A stretch of 64,000 nt of DNA, from NCBI RefSeq assembly GCF_000426685.1, contig NZ_KE384553.1:104656-168655 (forward strand). Direction: 5' to 3'. Below, one piece after another: positions 45,732-54,539 of the stretch; positions within the stretch are counted from its first letter, which is position 1; every line of letters starts with the position of its first letter. Source of the DNA: Solimonas flava DSM 18980 (lineage in GTDB: Bacteria > Pseudomonadota > Gammaproteobacteria > Nevskiales > Nevskiaceae). A program made the position numbers and the translations under genes. The notes beneath the pieces were generated by a model. The model did no database searches, was not told where the DNA came from, and saw only the letters and a list, made by a program, of their open reading frames with translations.

Positions 45732-47081
45732 TCAGAGCAGGATCAGCGTGCCGAGCGCCAGCAGGCTGAAGAAGCCGCAGACGTCGGTGAAGGTGGTCAG
45801 GATCACGCTGCCGGCGAGCGCCGGGTCGACGCCGAAGCGCTTGAGCGTCAGCGGCACGAAGATGCCGGCGAGCGCGGCGACGGTCTGGTTGATGACGATG
45901 GCCAGACCGACGACCAGCGCGAGCATCGGATCGCGGAACCACAGCCAGGCGGTGGCGCCGACCACCGCGGCCCACAGCACGCCGTTGACCAGCGCCACGG
46001 CGAGCTCCTTGCGCAGCAGCGGCCGCCAGTTGTGGTAGCCGATCTGGCCGAGCGCGAGGCCGCGGATCATCAGTGTCAGGGTCTGGCTGCCGCCGATGCC
46101 GCCCATGCTGGCGACCACCGGCATCAGCACGGCGAGCGCGACGACGCGGCTGATCGTGCCCTGGAACAGATCGACGACGGAGGACGCGAGGAAGGCGGTC
46201 AGCAGATTGATGCCGAGCCAGATCGCGCGGCGCCGCGCGGCGCCGCGCACCGGCGCGAAGATATCCTCGTCCTCGTGCAGGCCGGCCATCGACAGCAGCT
46301 TGTGCTCGGCGTCGCGGCGGATGACGTCGACGACGTCGTCGACGGTGATGCGGCCGATCAGGCGGTTGCGTTCGTCGACCACCGGCGCCGACACCAGGTC
46401 GGCGTCCTGGAAGCGCTGCGCGACACGCTCGTCGGGCAGTGAGGCCGGCATCGTCTCGCGTTCACGCTCCATCACGTTCGACACCAGCTCCTCCTGGCCG
46501 CGCGTGAGGATGCGCGCCAGCGGCAGCGCGCCGAGGTAGTGGCTGTAGCGGTCGACGACGTACAGCGCGTCGGTGTGATTCGGCAGCTCGCCGCGCAGGC
46601 GCAGGTAGCGCTGCACGACGTCGAGCGTGACGTCGGGGCGCACCGTCACCGTGTCGGTGTTCATCAGGCCGCCGGCGGTGTCGGGCTCGTAGGCGAGCAC
46701 CGATTCGAGGCGCGCGCGGTCGTCGGCGTCGAGCGCCTGGAGCACCCGCTGCGTGACCGTTTCCGGCAGGTGTTCGACGAAGTCGGCGAGGTCGTCGATG
46801 TCGAGTTCGCCGGCGGCGGCGACCAGCTCGTTGACGTCCATCTGCCGGATCAGCTCGGCACGGACGTCCTCGCCCAGATGCAGCAGCACCTCGCCGTCGT
46901 CCTCCGGGCTGACCATGTTCCAGACGATCGCGCGCTGCCGCGGCGGCAGCGATTCGAGCAGGCCGGCGATCTCGGCCGGGTTGAGCGCGTGCAGCGCGCG
47001 GCGCGCCGGCAGCAGGCGGCCGCTGGCCAGCCGCTCACGCAGCAGCGCTACCGCAGCGGTCGATTGCTCGTGCTCGGACAT
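45732..47081 (-). CDS. mgtE: Magnesium transporter MgtE
   Basis: 449 residues. An N-terminal superhelical domain (about 10-130), two CBS domains (about 135-255; ITVDDVVDVIRRDAEH marks the end) and a five-helix membrane domain with PVVASMGGIGGSQTLTLMIRG, the conserved pore region. ATG 47081 is used because GGAGG lies upstream; the frame extends further but without such a site. Gated by intracellular Mg2+ in characterised members. In xanthomonads and many betaproteobacteria mgtE follows ptsI directly; here 13.5 kb of urea-uptake and other genes lie between. Confidence 0.95.
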   Translation of the reverse strand: MSEHEQSTAAVALLRERLASGRLLPARRALHALNPAEIAGLLESLPPRQRAIVWNMVSPEDDGEVLLHLGEDVRAELIRQMDVNELVAAAGELDIDDLADFVEHLPETVTQRVLQALDADDRARLESVLAYEPDTAGGLMNTDTVTVRPDVTLDVVQRYLRLRGELPNHTDALYVVDRYSHYLGALPLARILTRGQEELVSNVMERERETMPASLPDERVAQRFQDADLVSAPVVDERNRLIGRITVDDVVDVIRRDAEHKLLSMAGLHEDEDIFAPVRGAARRRAIWLGINLLTAFLASSVVDLFQGTISRVVALAVLMPVVASMGGIGGSQTLTLMIRGLALGQIGYHNWRPLLRKELAVALVNGVLWAAVVGATAWLWFRDPMLALVVGLAIVINQTVAALAGIFVPLTLKRFGVDPALAGSVILTTFTDVCGFFSLLALGTLILL

Positions 47082-47429
47082 CGGGCCTCCGGAAGAACCG
47101 CGCACAGCTTAAGAAGACGTGCTTGACCGCCATCTGAACCGGGATGGCCGGCTGGCACCGCCGGACGAGTCGCCGTCGCCGGCGACGGCGCGAAAGCGGG
47201 CGCGAGCATGCCGTAAGACATCGGACTTGTCGAAAGGTTTTTGAGCGCATGCGCGCGCCGCTCGGGCGGCCGGCGAGCGGGCGGCGCGTGCCGCCGCAAG
47301 GACGCGCCGCCGGCGCTCGCGGCGGCTTTCCGCGGCCGCCGTCGTGGCGGCAAAAAGACGGTGCGCGGCTGTCGATCCGCGACGCCGTCGTTCGACGTGT
47401 CAGTGAATCAGGCCCAACGGAGACACGAC
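47082..47429. other. 348-bp gene-free region between mgtE and the GST gene
   Basis: Very GC-rich with several imperfect hairpins (for example around 47165-47185 and 47305-47340). No credible start-plus-ribosome-site reading frame is seen. It must hold the promoters of the divergent mgtE and GST genes, but no clear -35/-10 pair stands out. Confidence 0.5.
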
Positions 47430-48044
47430 ATGCAGATCTACTGGATCGAGGCCCAGGCACCCCGGCGCGTGCTGGCGCTGGCCAGGCACCTCGGCATCGA
47501 CGCCGAGTTCGTCGAGCAGGACCTCAGGGCGGGCGCGCTGAAAGCGCCCGGCTACCTCGCGCTGAACCCCAACGGCAAGGCGCCGGTCCTCGTCGATGGC
47601 GACACCGTGCTGTGGGAGTCGTCGGCGATCATGGCCTATCTGCGCGTCAAGGCCGGCTCCGACCTGTGGCCAGCAGACGATCCGGCCGGGCAGGTCGAGC
47701 TGCTGCGCTGGCTGTCGTGGAACGACCAGCACTGGGCGCCGGCCGTCGCGCCGTTCTACTTCGAGCATGTGGTGAAGTCGACGTTCGGGTTCGGACCGCC
47801 GGACCGCGACGCCCTGCCGGCCGCGGTAGCGGACTTCAGCCGCTACGCCAAAGTCCTCGACGCCCATCTTGCCGGCCGCGACCACGTCGCGCTGAACCGT
47901 CTGACGATCGCCGATTTCCAGCTCGCGTCGATGGCCGCGCACTGGCGCGAGTCCGAGATGCCGATGGCCGAATTCGGCAATATCATCCGCTGGCTCGATG
48001 GCCTGATGCGGATTCCGGCGTGGGCGCAGCCGTGGCCGGCCTGA
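47430..48044 (+). CDS. Glutathione S-transferase family protein
   Basis: 204 residues. The thioredoxin-like N-terminal domain has the cis-Pro motif GKAPVLVDGD and the glutathione-binding WESSAIMAYL (E-S pair), followed by the helical C-terminal domain with LTIADFQLAS, whose Asp is the GST N-capping residue. Detoxification or glutathione-dependent metabolism is inferred. ATG 47430 has GGAGA upstream. Stands alone. Confidence 0.9.
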   Translation: MQIYWIEAQAPRRVLALARHLGIDAEFVEQDLRAGALKAPGYLALNPNGKAPVLVDGDTVLWESSAIMAYLRVKAGSDLWPADDPAGQVELLRWLSWNDQHWAPAVAPFYFEHVVKSTFGFGPPDRDALPAAVADFSRYAKVLDAHLAGRDHVALNRLTIADFQLASMAAHWRESEMPMAEFGNIIRWLDGLMRIPAWAQPWPA

Positions 48045-48137
48045 CGATGAACGACAGCGGTCTTCACCGCGCATTCAAACATCCGCTGGCATGCTGCGTC
48101 CCGCCGCCGCATGCGGCGCCGACCCGGGAGCGGAGCG

Positions 48138-48557
48138 ATGACGAGCAGAGCGACGGCGGTTGCAGCACTGATGATGGTCGCGGCGATGCTGGGCGCCTGC
48201 CGCCAGCGCGAAGCGCCGGCATCGACACCGGCACTGGCACCGGCACAGGCCGCAGACCCCGCCGCCTTGCCGTCGGCGCCGCCGTCCCTGCAGGCCTGGC
48301 TCGGGCAATGGAACGGGCCGGAGGGGACGTTCCTGAAACTCGCCGCCGACGGTTCGGGTTACAAGGTGACGATCGCCAACCTCGACGGCCCGAAGAATTA
48401 CGCGGGCCGCCAGACCGGTGATCACATCGAATTCGAGCGCGACGGCGTCACCGAAACGATACGTGCAACCGACGGCCAGGCGACCGGCATGAAATGGCTG
48501 CTCGACAGGCAGCGCTGCCTGACGGTCAAGCCGGGCGAGGGCTACTGTCGCGACTGA
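48138..48557 (+). CDS. Small putative lipoprotein
   Basis: 139 residues. CGGAG precedes ATG 48138. A signal with lipobox LGAC places the lipidated Cys at residue 21, followed by an Ala/Pro-rich linker and a compact domain (WLGQWNGPEGTFLKLAADG, then YKVTIANLDG). The W-x-G-x-W-x-G-P-E opening resembles small lipocalin-like domains. Two further Cys in the last 15 residues may pair. Function unknown. Confidence 0.7.
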   Translation: MTSRATAVAALMMVAAMLGACRQREAPASTPALAPAQAADPAALPSAPPSLQAWLGQWNGPEGTFLKLAADGSGYKVTIANLDGPKNYAGRQTGDHIEFERDGVTETIRATDGQATGMKWLLDRQRCLTVKPGEGYCRD

Positions 48558-48576
48558 CGGCGGCGTTGTGCGCGCC

Positions 48577-49293
48577 TCACACCGTCAGGTGCTGCCGCAC
48601 GATCTCGTCGCTGAGGCCGGCGATCGGTCCGCCGGCAACAAGCCGTCCCTTGTCGAGCACGCGGAACTCGCTGGCGACGCGGCGGGCGAACGGCAGCTTC
48701 TGTTCGACGATCAGCACGCTCAGTCCGGTTTCGCGATTGAGGCGTATCAGCAGATCGCCGATCTCGTGAACGATGTTGGGCTGGATGCCTTCGCAGGGCT
48801 CGTCGAGGATCAGCAGCCTGGGCTGCAGCAGCAGCGCGCGGCCGATCGCCAGCTGCTGTTGCTGGCCGCCGGAGAGATCGCCGCCGCGGCGGCGCAGCAT
48901 CTGCTTGAGCACGGGGAAGGTCGCGTAAACGCGTTCGAGCGCGTCAGGCGGGCGTTCGCGTCTGGCGATCAGGCCCATGCGCAGATTCTCTTCGACACTG
49001 AGCTGGCTGAAGATCTCGCGGCCCTGCGGCACGAAGCCGATGCCGAGTGCGGCGCGCTGTTCGGCGCCGAGCGTGCGCAGCTCGGTGCCGCCGTCGTAGA
49101 CGATCTGTCCGGATGCGGTGCCGACCAGGCCCATCACGCTGCGCAGCAGCGTGGTCTTGCCCATGCCGTTGCGGCCCATCAGACAGGTGATCGAGCCGCG
49201 CGCGACGTCGAGGTCGACATCCCACAAGGTGTGGCTGCCGCCGTAGAACTGGTTCAGCGACTTGATCTGCAGGATGGCTGTGGTTTCGCTCAT
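48577..49293 (-). CDS. urtE: Urea ABC transporter ATP-binding protein UrtE
   Basis: 238 residues, LivF-like ABC ATPase. Walker A GRNGMGKTT, signature LSGGQQQQ and Walker B LLILDEP are intact, and GRALLLQPRLLILDEPCEGIQPNIV is the UrtE-type wording around them. ATG 49293 is taken as start, with ATG 49299 and 49323 as weaker alternatives. Last gene of the porin-urtABCDE operon. It powers urea import with UrtD. Confidence 0.95.
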   Translation of the reverse strand: MSETTAILQIKSLNQFYGGSHTLWDVDLDVARGSITCLMGRNGMGKTTLLRSVMGLVGTASGQIVYDGGTELRTLGAEQRAALGIGFVPQGREIFSQLSVEENLRMGLIARRERPPDALERVYATFPVLKQMLRRRGGDLSGGQQQQLAIGRALLLQPRLLILDEPCEGIQPNIVHEIGDLLIRLNRETGLSVLIVEQKLPFARRVASEFRVLDKGRLVAGGPIAGLSDEIVRQHLTV

Positions 49294-49312
49294 GGTGTCC
49301 ATTCCCGGTCCG

Positions 49313-50113
49313 TCACTCGCCAAGGTAGACCTCGACGACGCGCGGGTTCGCCTGGACTTGGTCGATCGAGCCTTCGGCCAGCACGCTGCCTTCGTGCAGA
49401 ACGGTGACGGTGCGCGCGATCGAGCGCACGAAGTCCATGTCGTGTTCGACGACGACGACCGAGCGCGTGCCGGCCAGCGAGGTCAGCAGCTGCGCGGTGC
49501 GCTCGGTTTCCTGCGGCGTCATGCCGGCGACCGGTTCGTCGACCAGCAGCAACTGCGGGTCCTGCATCAGCAGCATGCCGATCTCCAGCCACTGCTTCTG
49601 GCCGTGCGAGAGACTGCCGGCGATCGCATCTCGACGTTCGCGCAGACCGATGGTGGCGAGCACGTCATCGATCTTGTCGATCTGCGATGGCGTGAGCCTG
49701 GCGCGCAGCAGCTTCCACGGCGAGCGTGTACCGGCCATCGCCAGTTCGAGGTTCTCGAACACCGTGTGATTCGGGAACACCGTCGGCTTCTGGAACTTGC
49801 GGCCGATGCCGGCCTGCGCGATCGCCGGCTCGCTGAGCGTCAGCAGATCGATGGTCTGACCGAACCAGGCCGAGCCGCTGTCGGGCCGCGTCTTGCCGGT
49901 GATGACGTCCATCATCGTCGTCTTGCCGGCACCATTCGGGCCGATGATGCAGCGCAGCTCGCCGACCTCGATGTAAAGGTTCAGCTTGTTGAGCGCCTTG
50001 AAGCCGTCGAAGCTGACGCTGACATCTTCGACATAGAGGATGATGTTGTTGGCGATGTCGACTTTCGGTTGCGACGAGCGACGGCCGAGATATTGCCGCT
50101 TCGAGCCTCTCAT
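49313..50113 (-). CDS. urtD: Urea ABC transporter ATP-binding protein UrtD
   Basis: 266 residues, LivG-like ABC ATPase. Walker A GPNGAGKTT, signature LSHGQKQWLEIGMLL (the Trp-containing form typical of UrtD) and Walker B LLLVDEP are present. ATG 50113 overlaps the urtC stop (ATGA). The frame stays open far upstream through urtC and urtB because of GC bias; that extension is not coding. Confidence 0.95.
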   Translation of the reverse strand: MRGSKRQYLGRRSSQPKVDIANNIILYVEDVSVSFDGFKALNKLNLYIEVGELRCIIGPNGAGKTTMMDVITGKTRPDSGSAWFGQTIDLLTLSEPAIAQAGIGRKFQKPTVFPNHTVFENLELAMAGTRSPWKLLRARLTPSQIDKIDDVLATIGLRERRDAIAGSLSHGQKQWLEIGMLLMQDPQLLLVDEPVAGMTPQETERTAQLLTSLAGTRSVVVVEHDMDFVRSIARTVTVLHEGSVLAEGSIDQVQANPRVVEVYLGE

Positions 50114-51237
50114 GCCGAAGCCTCCTTCAGCGACGCCGCTTTCGTGAGGCGTGTCTGCCACTGCGCGATCAGGCCGACGATGCCCTTCGGCAGGAACAGG
50201 GTGACGCCGACGAACAGGCCGCCGAGTGCGAACAGCCAGACCTCGGGCAGTGCGGCAGTGAAATAGGTCTTCGCGTAATTGACGAGCAGCGCGCCGAGCG
50301 CGGCGCCGTACAGCGTGCCGCGACCGCCGACGGCGACCCACACGACGATCTCGATGGCGTTGATCGGTGCGAACTCGCTCGGATTGATGATGCCGACCTG
50401 CGGCACGTACAGGGCGCCGGCGACGGCGGCGAGCAGGGCCGAGAACACCCAGACCCAGAGCTTCACGTTCTCGACGCGATAGCCGATGAAGCGCGCGCGG
50501 CTCTCGGCATCGCGCACCGCCTCGATGACGCGGCCGAGACGCGAGGCGATCACAGCGCGGCAGGCTGCGTAGGCCAGACCAAGGGCTATCGCCGAAGCGA
50601 GGAACAGCGCGATCCGCACGCCGGACGACTGCAGATCGAAGCCGAGCAGATCCTTGAAGTCGGTGAGGCCGTTGTTGCCGCCGAAGCCCATTTCGTTGCG
50701 GAAGAAGGCGAGCAGCAGCGCGTAGGTCAGCGCTTGCGTGATGATCGACAGGTACACGCCGGTGACGCGCGAGCGGAACGCGAACCAGCCGAAGGCATAG
50801 GCGAGCAGCCCGGGCACGAACAGCATCATCAGCATCGCGAACCAGAACATGTCCATGCCGTGCCAGAACCACGGCAGTTCCTTCCAGTTGAGGAACACCA
50901 TGAAGTCCGGCAGCAGCGCGTCGCCGTAGACGCCGCGCGCGCCGATCTGACGCATCAGGTACATGCCCATGGCGTAGCCGCCGAGCGCGAAGAACGCGGT
51001 GTGGCCGAGACTGAGGATGCCGCAGTAGCCCCAGACCAGATCGACGGCGATCGCCAGCAGCGCGTAGCACATGTACTTGCCGAGCAGCGCGACGGTGTAC
51101 GTCGGCACGTGCAGGGCGGAGCCATCGGCGACGCCGAGATTGAGGAGGGGCACGAACACGGCGGCGAGCAGCAGCACGATGTAGAACGCGCGACTGCCGC
51201 GTTCGGCCCAGAGCAGACGGAGGAGAGAGTGGTTCAT
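50110..51237 (-). CDS. urtC: Urea ABC transporter permease UrtC
   Basis: 375 residues, LivM-like inner-membrane permease with about 10 helices. Typical motifs are DLVWGYCGILSLGHTAFFALGGYAMGMYLMR (split by helices) and EAVRDAESRARFIGY, the cytoplasmic loop that contacts the ATPase. Stop overlaps urtD by 4 bp. A palindromic repeat separates it from urtB. Confidence 0.95.
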   Translation of the reverse strand: MNHSLLRLLWAERGSRAFYIVLLLAAVFVPLLNLGVADGSALHVPTYTVALLGKYMCYALLAIAVDLVWGYCGILSLGHTAFFALGGYAMGMYLMRQIGARGVYGDALLPDFMVFLNWKELPWFWHGMDMFWFAMLMMLFVPGLLAYAFGWFAFRSRVTGVYLSIITQALTYALLLAFFRNEMGFGGNNGLTDFKDLLGFDLQSSGVRIALFLASAIALGLAYAACRAVIASRLGRVIEAVRDAESRARFIGYRVENVKLWVWVFSALLAAVAGALYVPQVGIINPSEFAPINAIEIVVWVAVGGRGTLYGAALGALLVNYAKTYFTAALPEVWLFALGGLFVGVTLFLPKGIVGLIAQWQTRLTKAASLKEASA

Positions 51238-51260
51238 GCTTCGCGGCTTCTTCTTTTGCG

Positions 51261-51346
51261 GTCATTCCCGCGAAGGCGGGCATCCAGGGATCGGGTATTG
51301 CGCGTGACGAACGTGCGCGCCGGATGCCCGCTTGCGCGGCAATGAC
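51261..51346. repeat. Palindromic repeat between urtB and urtC
   Basis: GTCATTCCCGCGAAGGCGGG and, inverted 61 bp on, GGATGCCCGCTTGCGCGGCAATGAC-type sequence. It is the widespread 'GTCATTCCCGCGAA' inverted repeat, a different subfamily from the copies at 53102 and 60511. Confidence 0.8.
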
Positions 51347-51375
51347 GTGAAAAGGATGGACGGTTGTGGCGCATC

Positions 51376-53052
51376 TCAGCCCTCCGCAGCACGGCCTTTC
51401 TGCGGGAAAAGACCGCGCGGCCGCCGCTGGATGAAGAGGATCAGGAACACCAGTACGAGAATCTTCGCCATCACCGCGCCGGTATGCGGTTCGAGCAGCT
51501 TGCTGACGACGCCGAGCGACATGCCGCTGATCAGCGTGCCCCACAGACTGCCGACGCCGCCGAAGACGACGACCATGAACGAATCGATGATGTAGCTCTG
51601 GCCGAGATTGGGGCCGACGTTGGTGAGCTGCGACAGCGCCACGCCGGCGACGCCGGCGACACCGGAGCCGAGGCCGAAAGTTGCGGCGTCGATCCATTCG
51701 CTGCGCACGCCCATCGCGCGTGCCATCGCGCGGTTCTGCGAGACGGCGCGAACCTTGAGGCCGAGCGAAGTGCGCTTCAGCACCAGCTGCAGCGCGAGGA
51801 ACACCAGCAGCATGAAGAAGACGATGTAGAGGCGATTCCAGGTCAGCGACAGCGCGTCGTTGATGACCAGCGATCCGCTCATGAATTCCGGCGTCGACAC
51901 CGAGCGGTTCAGCGGCGAGAAGACGCTGCGGACCAGCTGCTGCAGAACCAGCGACAGACCGAAGGTGGCGAGTAGCGTTTCGAGCGGGCGTCCGTAGAGG
52001 AAGCGCACGATGCCGCGCTCGATCGCGATGCCGGCGGCGCCGGCGACGATGAAGGCCATCGGGATCGCCAGCAGCGTCGCCGCGGTGATGTGCTGCGGCA
52101 TCAGCTGCTGCATCACGTAGGCCGTGTAGGCGCCGAGCATCATCAGCTCGCCGTGCGCCATGTTGATGACGCCCATGACGCCGAAGGTGATCGCCAGCCC
52201 GATCGCCGACAACACCAGCACCGAGCCGAGCGAGAGACCGAAGAAGAGGGTCTCGACGCCGCCGTACAGGGCGCGCTGGTTGTCGATGCGATGGATGGCC
52301 GCGTCGGCCGCCATGAGCACGCGCTCGTCGGGCTCGCGGCGCTTGCCGCTGCCGTCGTCGGCGACCAGCGATTGCAGGGCGTTGTAGACATCGGGGCTCA
52401 GCTCGCCGGACAGGCGCTGCACGGCGGCGAGCCGCGTGTCGGCGCTGTCGCTCGCAAGATCGGCGACGGCGAGGCCGACGTCGATCGCATCGCGCACCTT
52501 GCTGTCGGTCTCCGCATCCCGGCGTGCGCGCAGTGCGGCGATCGCCGGCGCGTCGAGATTGCGCAGTGCTTCGTTGACGGCGGCGAGGCGCTTGTCGGGA
52601 TCGGCGTCGGCGAGATCGAGTCGCGCGAGCAGGCCCTTCAGTGCCTTGCGCAGCTTGTTGTTGCTGCCGATCTTCGTCAGAGCCGCGCTCGCGGCGCTGC
52701 CGAGCGCGGCGCCGCTCAGCGGATCGCGGAGTGCCACCGTCTCGCCCTCGCCCTCGCCGTCGACGACCACGACGCGCTGATTCGCATCGCTGTACAGGCG
52801 GCCTTCGAGCAGGGCGCGCAGGGCGGGGCCGGCTTGCGCGCCGGCGCTCTGCACGAGCTGCTCGGCGATTGCCTGCTTGTCGGCGTAGCCGGCATCGGGC
52901 AGGGCGGCGAGCAGGGTCGCAGGATCGTGGATTTCGCTGATCGCCGGTGCCTCGGCGGGGCTCTCGTCCTGCGCGGCGGCAGGGCCGACACACAACGCAA
53001 GACCGAGCGCGCCCGCGCGCAGGATCGTTCGGAATTTTGATGAAGCAGTCAC
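51376..53052 (-). CDS. urtB: Urea ABC transporter permease UrtB
   Basis: 558 residues from GTG 53052. Signal peptide (about 1-24), then a roughly 230-residue periplasmic helical-repeat domain characteristic of UrtB, then a LivH-like membrane domain beginning LFFGLSLGSVLVLSAIGLA with GVMGVINMAHGELMMLGAY and AVSQNRAMARAMGV. The upstream part of the open frame crosses a palindromic repeat and is not coding. The ribosome site before GTG is weak, which may lower its translation. Confidence 0.92.
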   Translation of the reverse strand: MTASSKFRTILRAGALGLALCVGPAAAQDESPAEAPAISEIHDPATLLAALPDAGYADKQAIAEQLVQSAGAQAGPALRALLEGRLYSDANQRVVVVDGEGEGETVALRDPLSGAALGSAASAALTKIGSNNKLRKALKGLLARLDLADADPDKRLAAVNEALRNLDAPAIAALRARRDAETDSKVRDAIDVGLAVADLASDSADTRLAAVQRLSGELSPDVYNALQSLVADDGSGKRREPDERVLMAADAAIHRIDNQRALYGGVETLFFGLSLGSVLVLSAIGLAITFGVMGVINMAHGELMMLGAYTAYVMQQLMPQHITAATLLAIPMAFIVAGAAGIAIERGIVRFLYGRPLETLLATFGLSLVLQQLVRSVFSPLNRSVSTPEFMSGSLVINDALSLTWNRLYIVFFMLLVFLALQLVLKRTSLGLKVRAVSQNRAMARAMGVRSEWIDAATFGLGSGVAGVAGVALSQLTNVGPNLGQSYIIDSFMVVVFGGVGSLWGTLISGMSLGVVSKLLEPHTGAVMAKILVLVFLILFIQRRPRGLFPQKGRAAEG

Positions 53053-53101
53053 GTCATGTATCCCGGTGTGGCTGACAACCCTTCCGCTGGCCGGAAGCCG
53101 C

Positions 53102-53189
53102 CATTGCGAGGAGCGCAGCGACGAAGCAATCCGGCGACACGGCCCGATCAGGCCGTGCACCGGATTGCTTCGCTACGCTCGCAATGACG
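53102..53189. repeat. Palindromic repeat between urtA and urtB
   Basis: CATTGCGAGGAGCGCAGCGA ... CCGGATTGCTTCGCTACGCT running into CGCAATGACG, an inverted repeat of the 'GTCATTGCGAGCGAAGCGAAGCAATCC' kind with an inner CACGGCC/GGCCGTG hairpin. It lies in the operon downstream of urtA and could stabilise the urtA message end. A sister copy is at 60511. Confidence 0.85.
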
Positions 53190-53213
53190 TTTCCTTTGTC
53201 GTGCGTGAATGGC

Positions 53214-54506
53214 CTAGAAGTTCTGACCCGAGCACTTCTTGGTGGTCTTGTTGTAGTTGCCGCACTTCAGGGTCACCCAGTCGGCTTCGATATCCTTGCT
53301 GCCCGGCAGGAAGTCCGACCACGCATCGCCCGGCACTTCGCTCTTGGTCTTCCAGACCACATCGAACTGGCCGTCGTCGCGCACTTCGCCGATGTACACC
53401 GGCTTGGTGATGTGATGGTTCGGCAGCACCTTGGCGACACCGCCGGTGAGGTTCGGCGTCTCCAGGCCCGGCAGCGTGTCGATGACCTTGGTGGTATCGG
53501 TGGTGCCCGCCTTTTCGACGGCCTTCACCCAGAGCTTGAAGCCGATCACCGTTGCTTCCATCGGATCGTTGAAGGTGCGCTTGTCGTTCTTGATGAACTT
53601 GTGCCACTGCGCGATCGCGGCCTTGTTCGCCGGCGTGTCGATCGACTCGAAGTAGTTCCACGCGGCGAGATGGCCGACCAGTGGCTTGGTGTCGAGACCG
53701 GCGAGCTCTTCCTCGCCGACCGAGAACGCCACGACCGGAATGTCTTCGGCTGAGATCTTCTGGTTCCCGAGTTCCTTGTAGAACGGCACGTTGGCGTCGC
53801 CGTTGATCGTCGAGACGACCGCCGTCTTCTTGCCGGCCGAACCGAAGGTCTTGATCTTCGACACTTCGCTCTGCCAGTCGGAGAAGCCGAACGGCGTGTA
53901 GTTGATCATGATGTCGCTCGCCGCCACGCCCTTGGCCTTCAGATAGGCTTCGAGGATCTTGTTGGTCGTGCGCGGATAGACGTAGTCGGTGCCTTCGAGC
54001 ACCCAGCGCTTCACGCCGACGTCCTTCATCAGGTAGTCGACGGCCGGGATCGCCTGCTGGTTCGGCGCGGCGCCGGTGTAGAAGACGTTCCTGCTCGACT
54101 CTTCACCTTCGTACTGCACCGGATAGAACAGCAGGCCGTTCAGTTCCTCGACGACCGGCAGCACGCTCTTGCGCGACACCGAGGTCCAGCAGCCGAAGAT
54201 CACGTCGACGTGATCCTTGGCGAGCAGCTCGCGCGCCTTCTCGGCGAACAGCGGCCAGTTCGATGCCGGATCGACGACCACCGGCTCCAGCTTCTTGCCG
54301 AGGATTCCACCCTTTTTGTTCTGCTCGTCGATCATCATCAGGACGGTGTCCTTCAGCGTGGTCTCCGAGATCGCCATCGTGCCCGACAGCGAGTGCAGCA
54401 CGCCGACCTTGATGGTGTCGGCGGCCTGCGCGCTCAGCGACAGGCCGAGCAGCAGCGGCGCGGCGGCCATCGTGATCGCGCTGCGAATGAAGTTCCTGCG
54501 TTCCAT
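53214..54506 (-). CDS. urtA: Urea ABC transporter substrate-binding protein UrtA
   Basis: 430 residues, periplasmic. The N-terminus has a twin-arginine-like start (MERRNFIRS) and a hydrophobic signal ending SAQA-AD. The mature part shows the UrtA wording VGVLHSLSGTMAISETTLKD (first part) and FYPVQYEGEESSRNVFYTGA, which lines the urea site in the family. The C-terminal YNKTTKKCSGQNF is typical. AGGAG precedes the ATG, and it lies 33 bp after the porin gene. Confidence 0.96.
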   Translation of the reverse strand: MERRNFIRSAITMAAAPLLLGLSLSAQAADTIKVGVLHSLSGTMAISETTLKDTVLMMIDEQNKKGGILGKKLEPVVVDPASNWPLFAEKARELLAKDHVDVIFGCWTSVSRKSVLPVVEELNGLLFYPVQYEGEESSRNVFYTGAAPNQQAIPAVDYLMKDVGVKRWVLEGTDYVYPRTTNKILEAYLKAKGVAASDIMINYTPFGFSDWQSEVSKIKTFGSAGKKTAVVSTINGDANVPFYKELGNQKISAEDIPVVAFSVGEEELAGLDTKPLVGHLAAWNYFESIDTPANKAAIAQWHKFIKNDKRTFNDPMEATVIGFKLWVKAVEKAGTTDTTKVIDTLPGLETPNLTGGVAKVLPNHHITKPVYIGEVRDDGQFDVVWKTKSEVPGDAWSDFLPGSKDIEADWVTLKCGNYNKTTKKCSGQNF

Positions 54507-54539
54507 GTCTTGTGTGCTCCTGAGTCGTGGTGATGGCGA

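Noticed and set aside
49313-52993. 1226-codon frame that could be read as a giant fusion ending in UrtD
   Set aside because: Only the last 266 residues resemble a protein family. The rest is an off-frame reading of urtC and urtB, each well supported in its own frame, and urtD has its own ATG overlapping the urtC stop.
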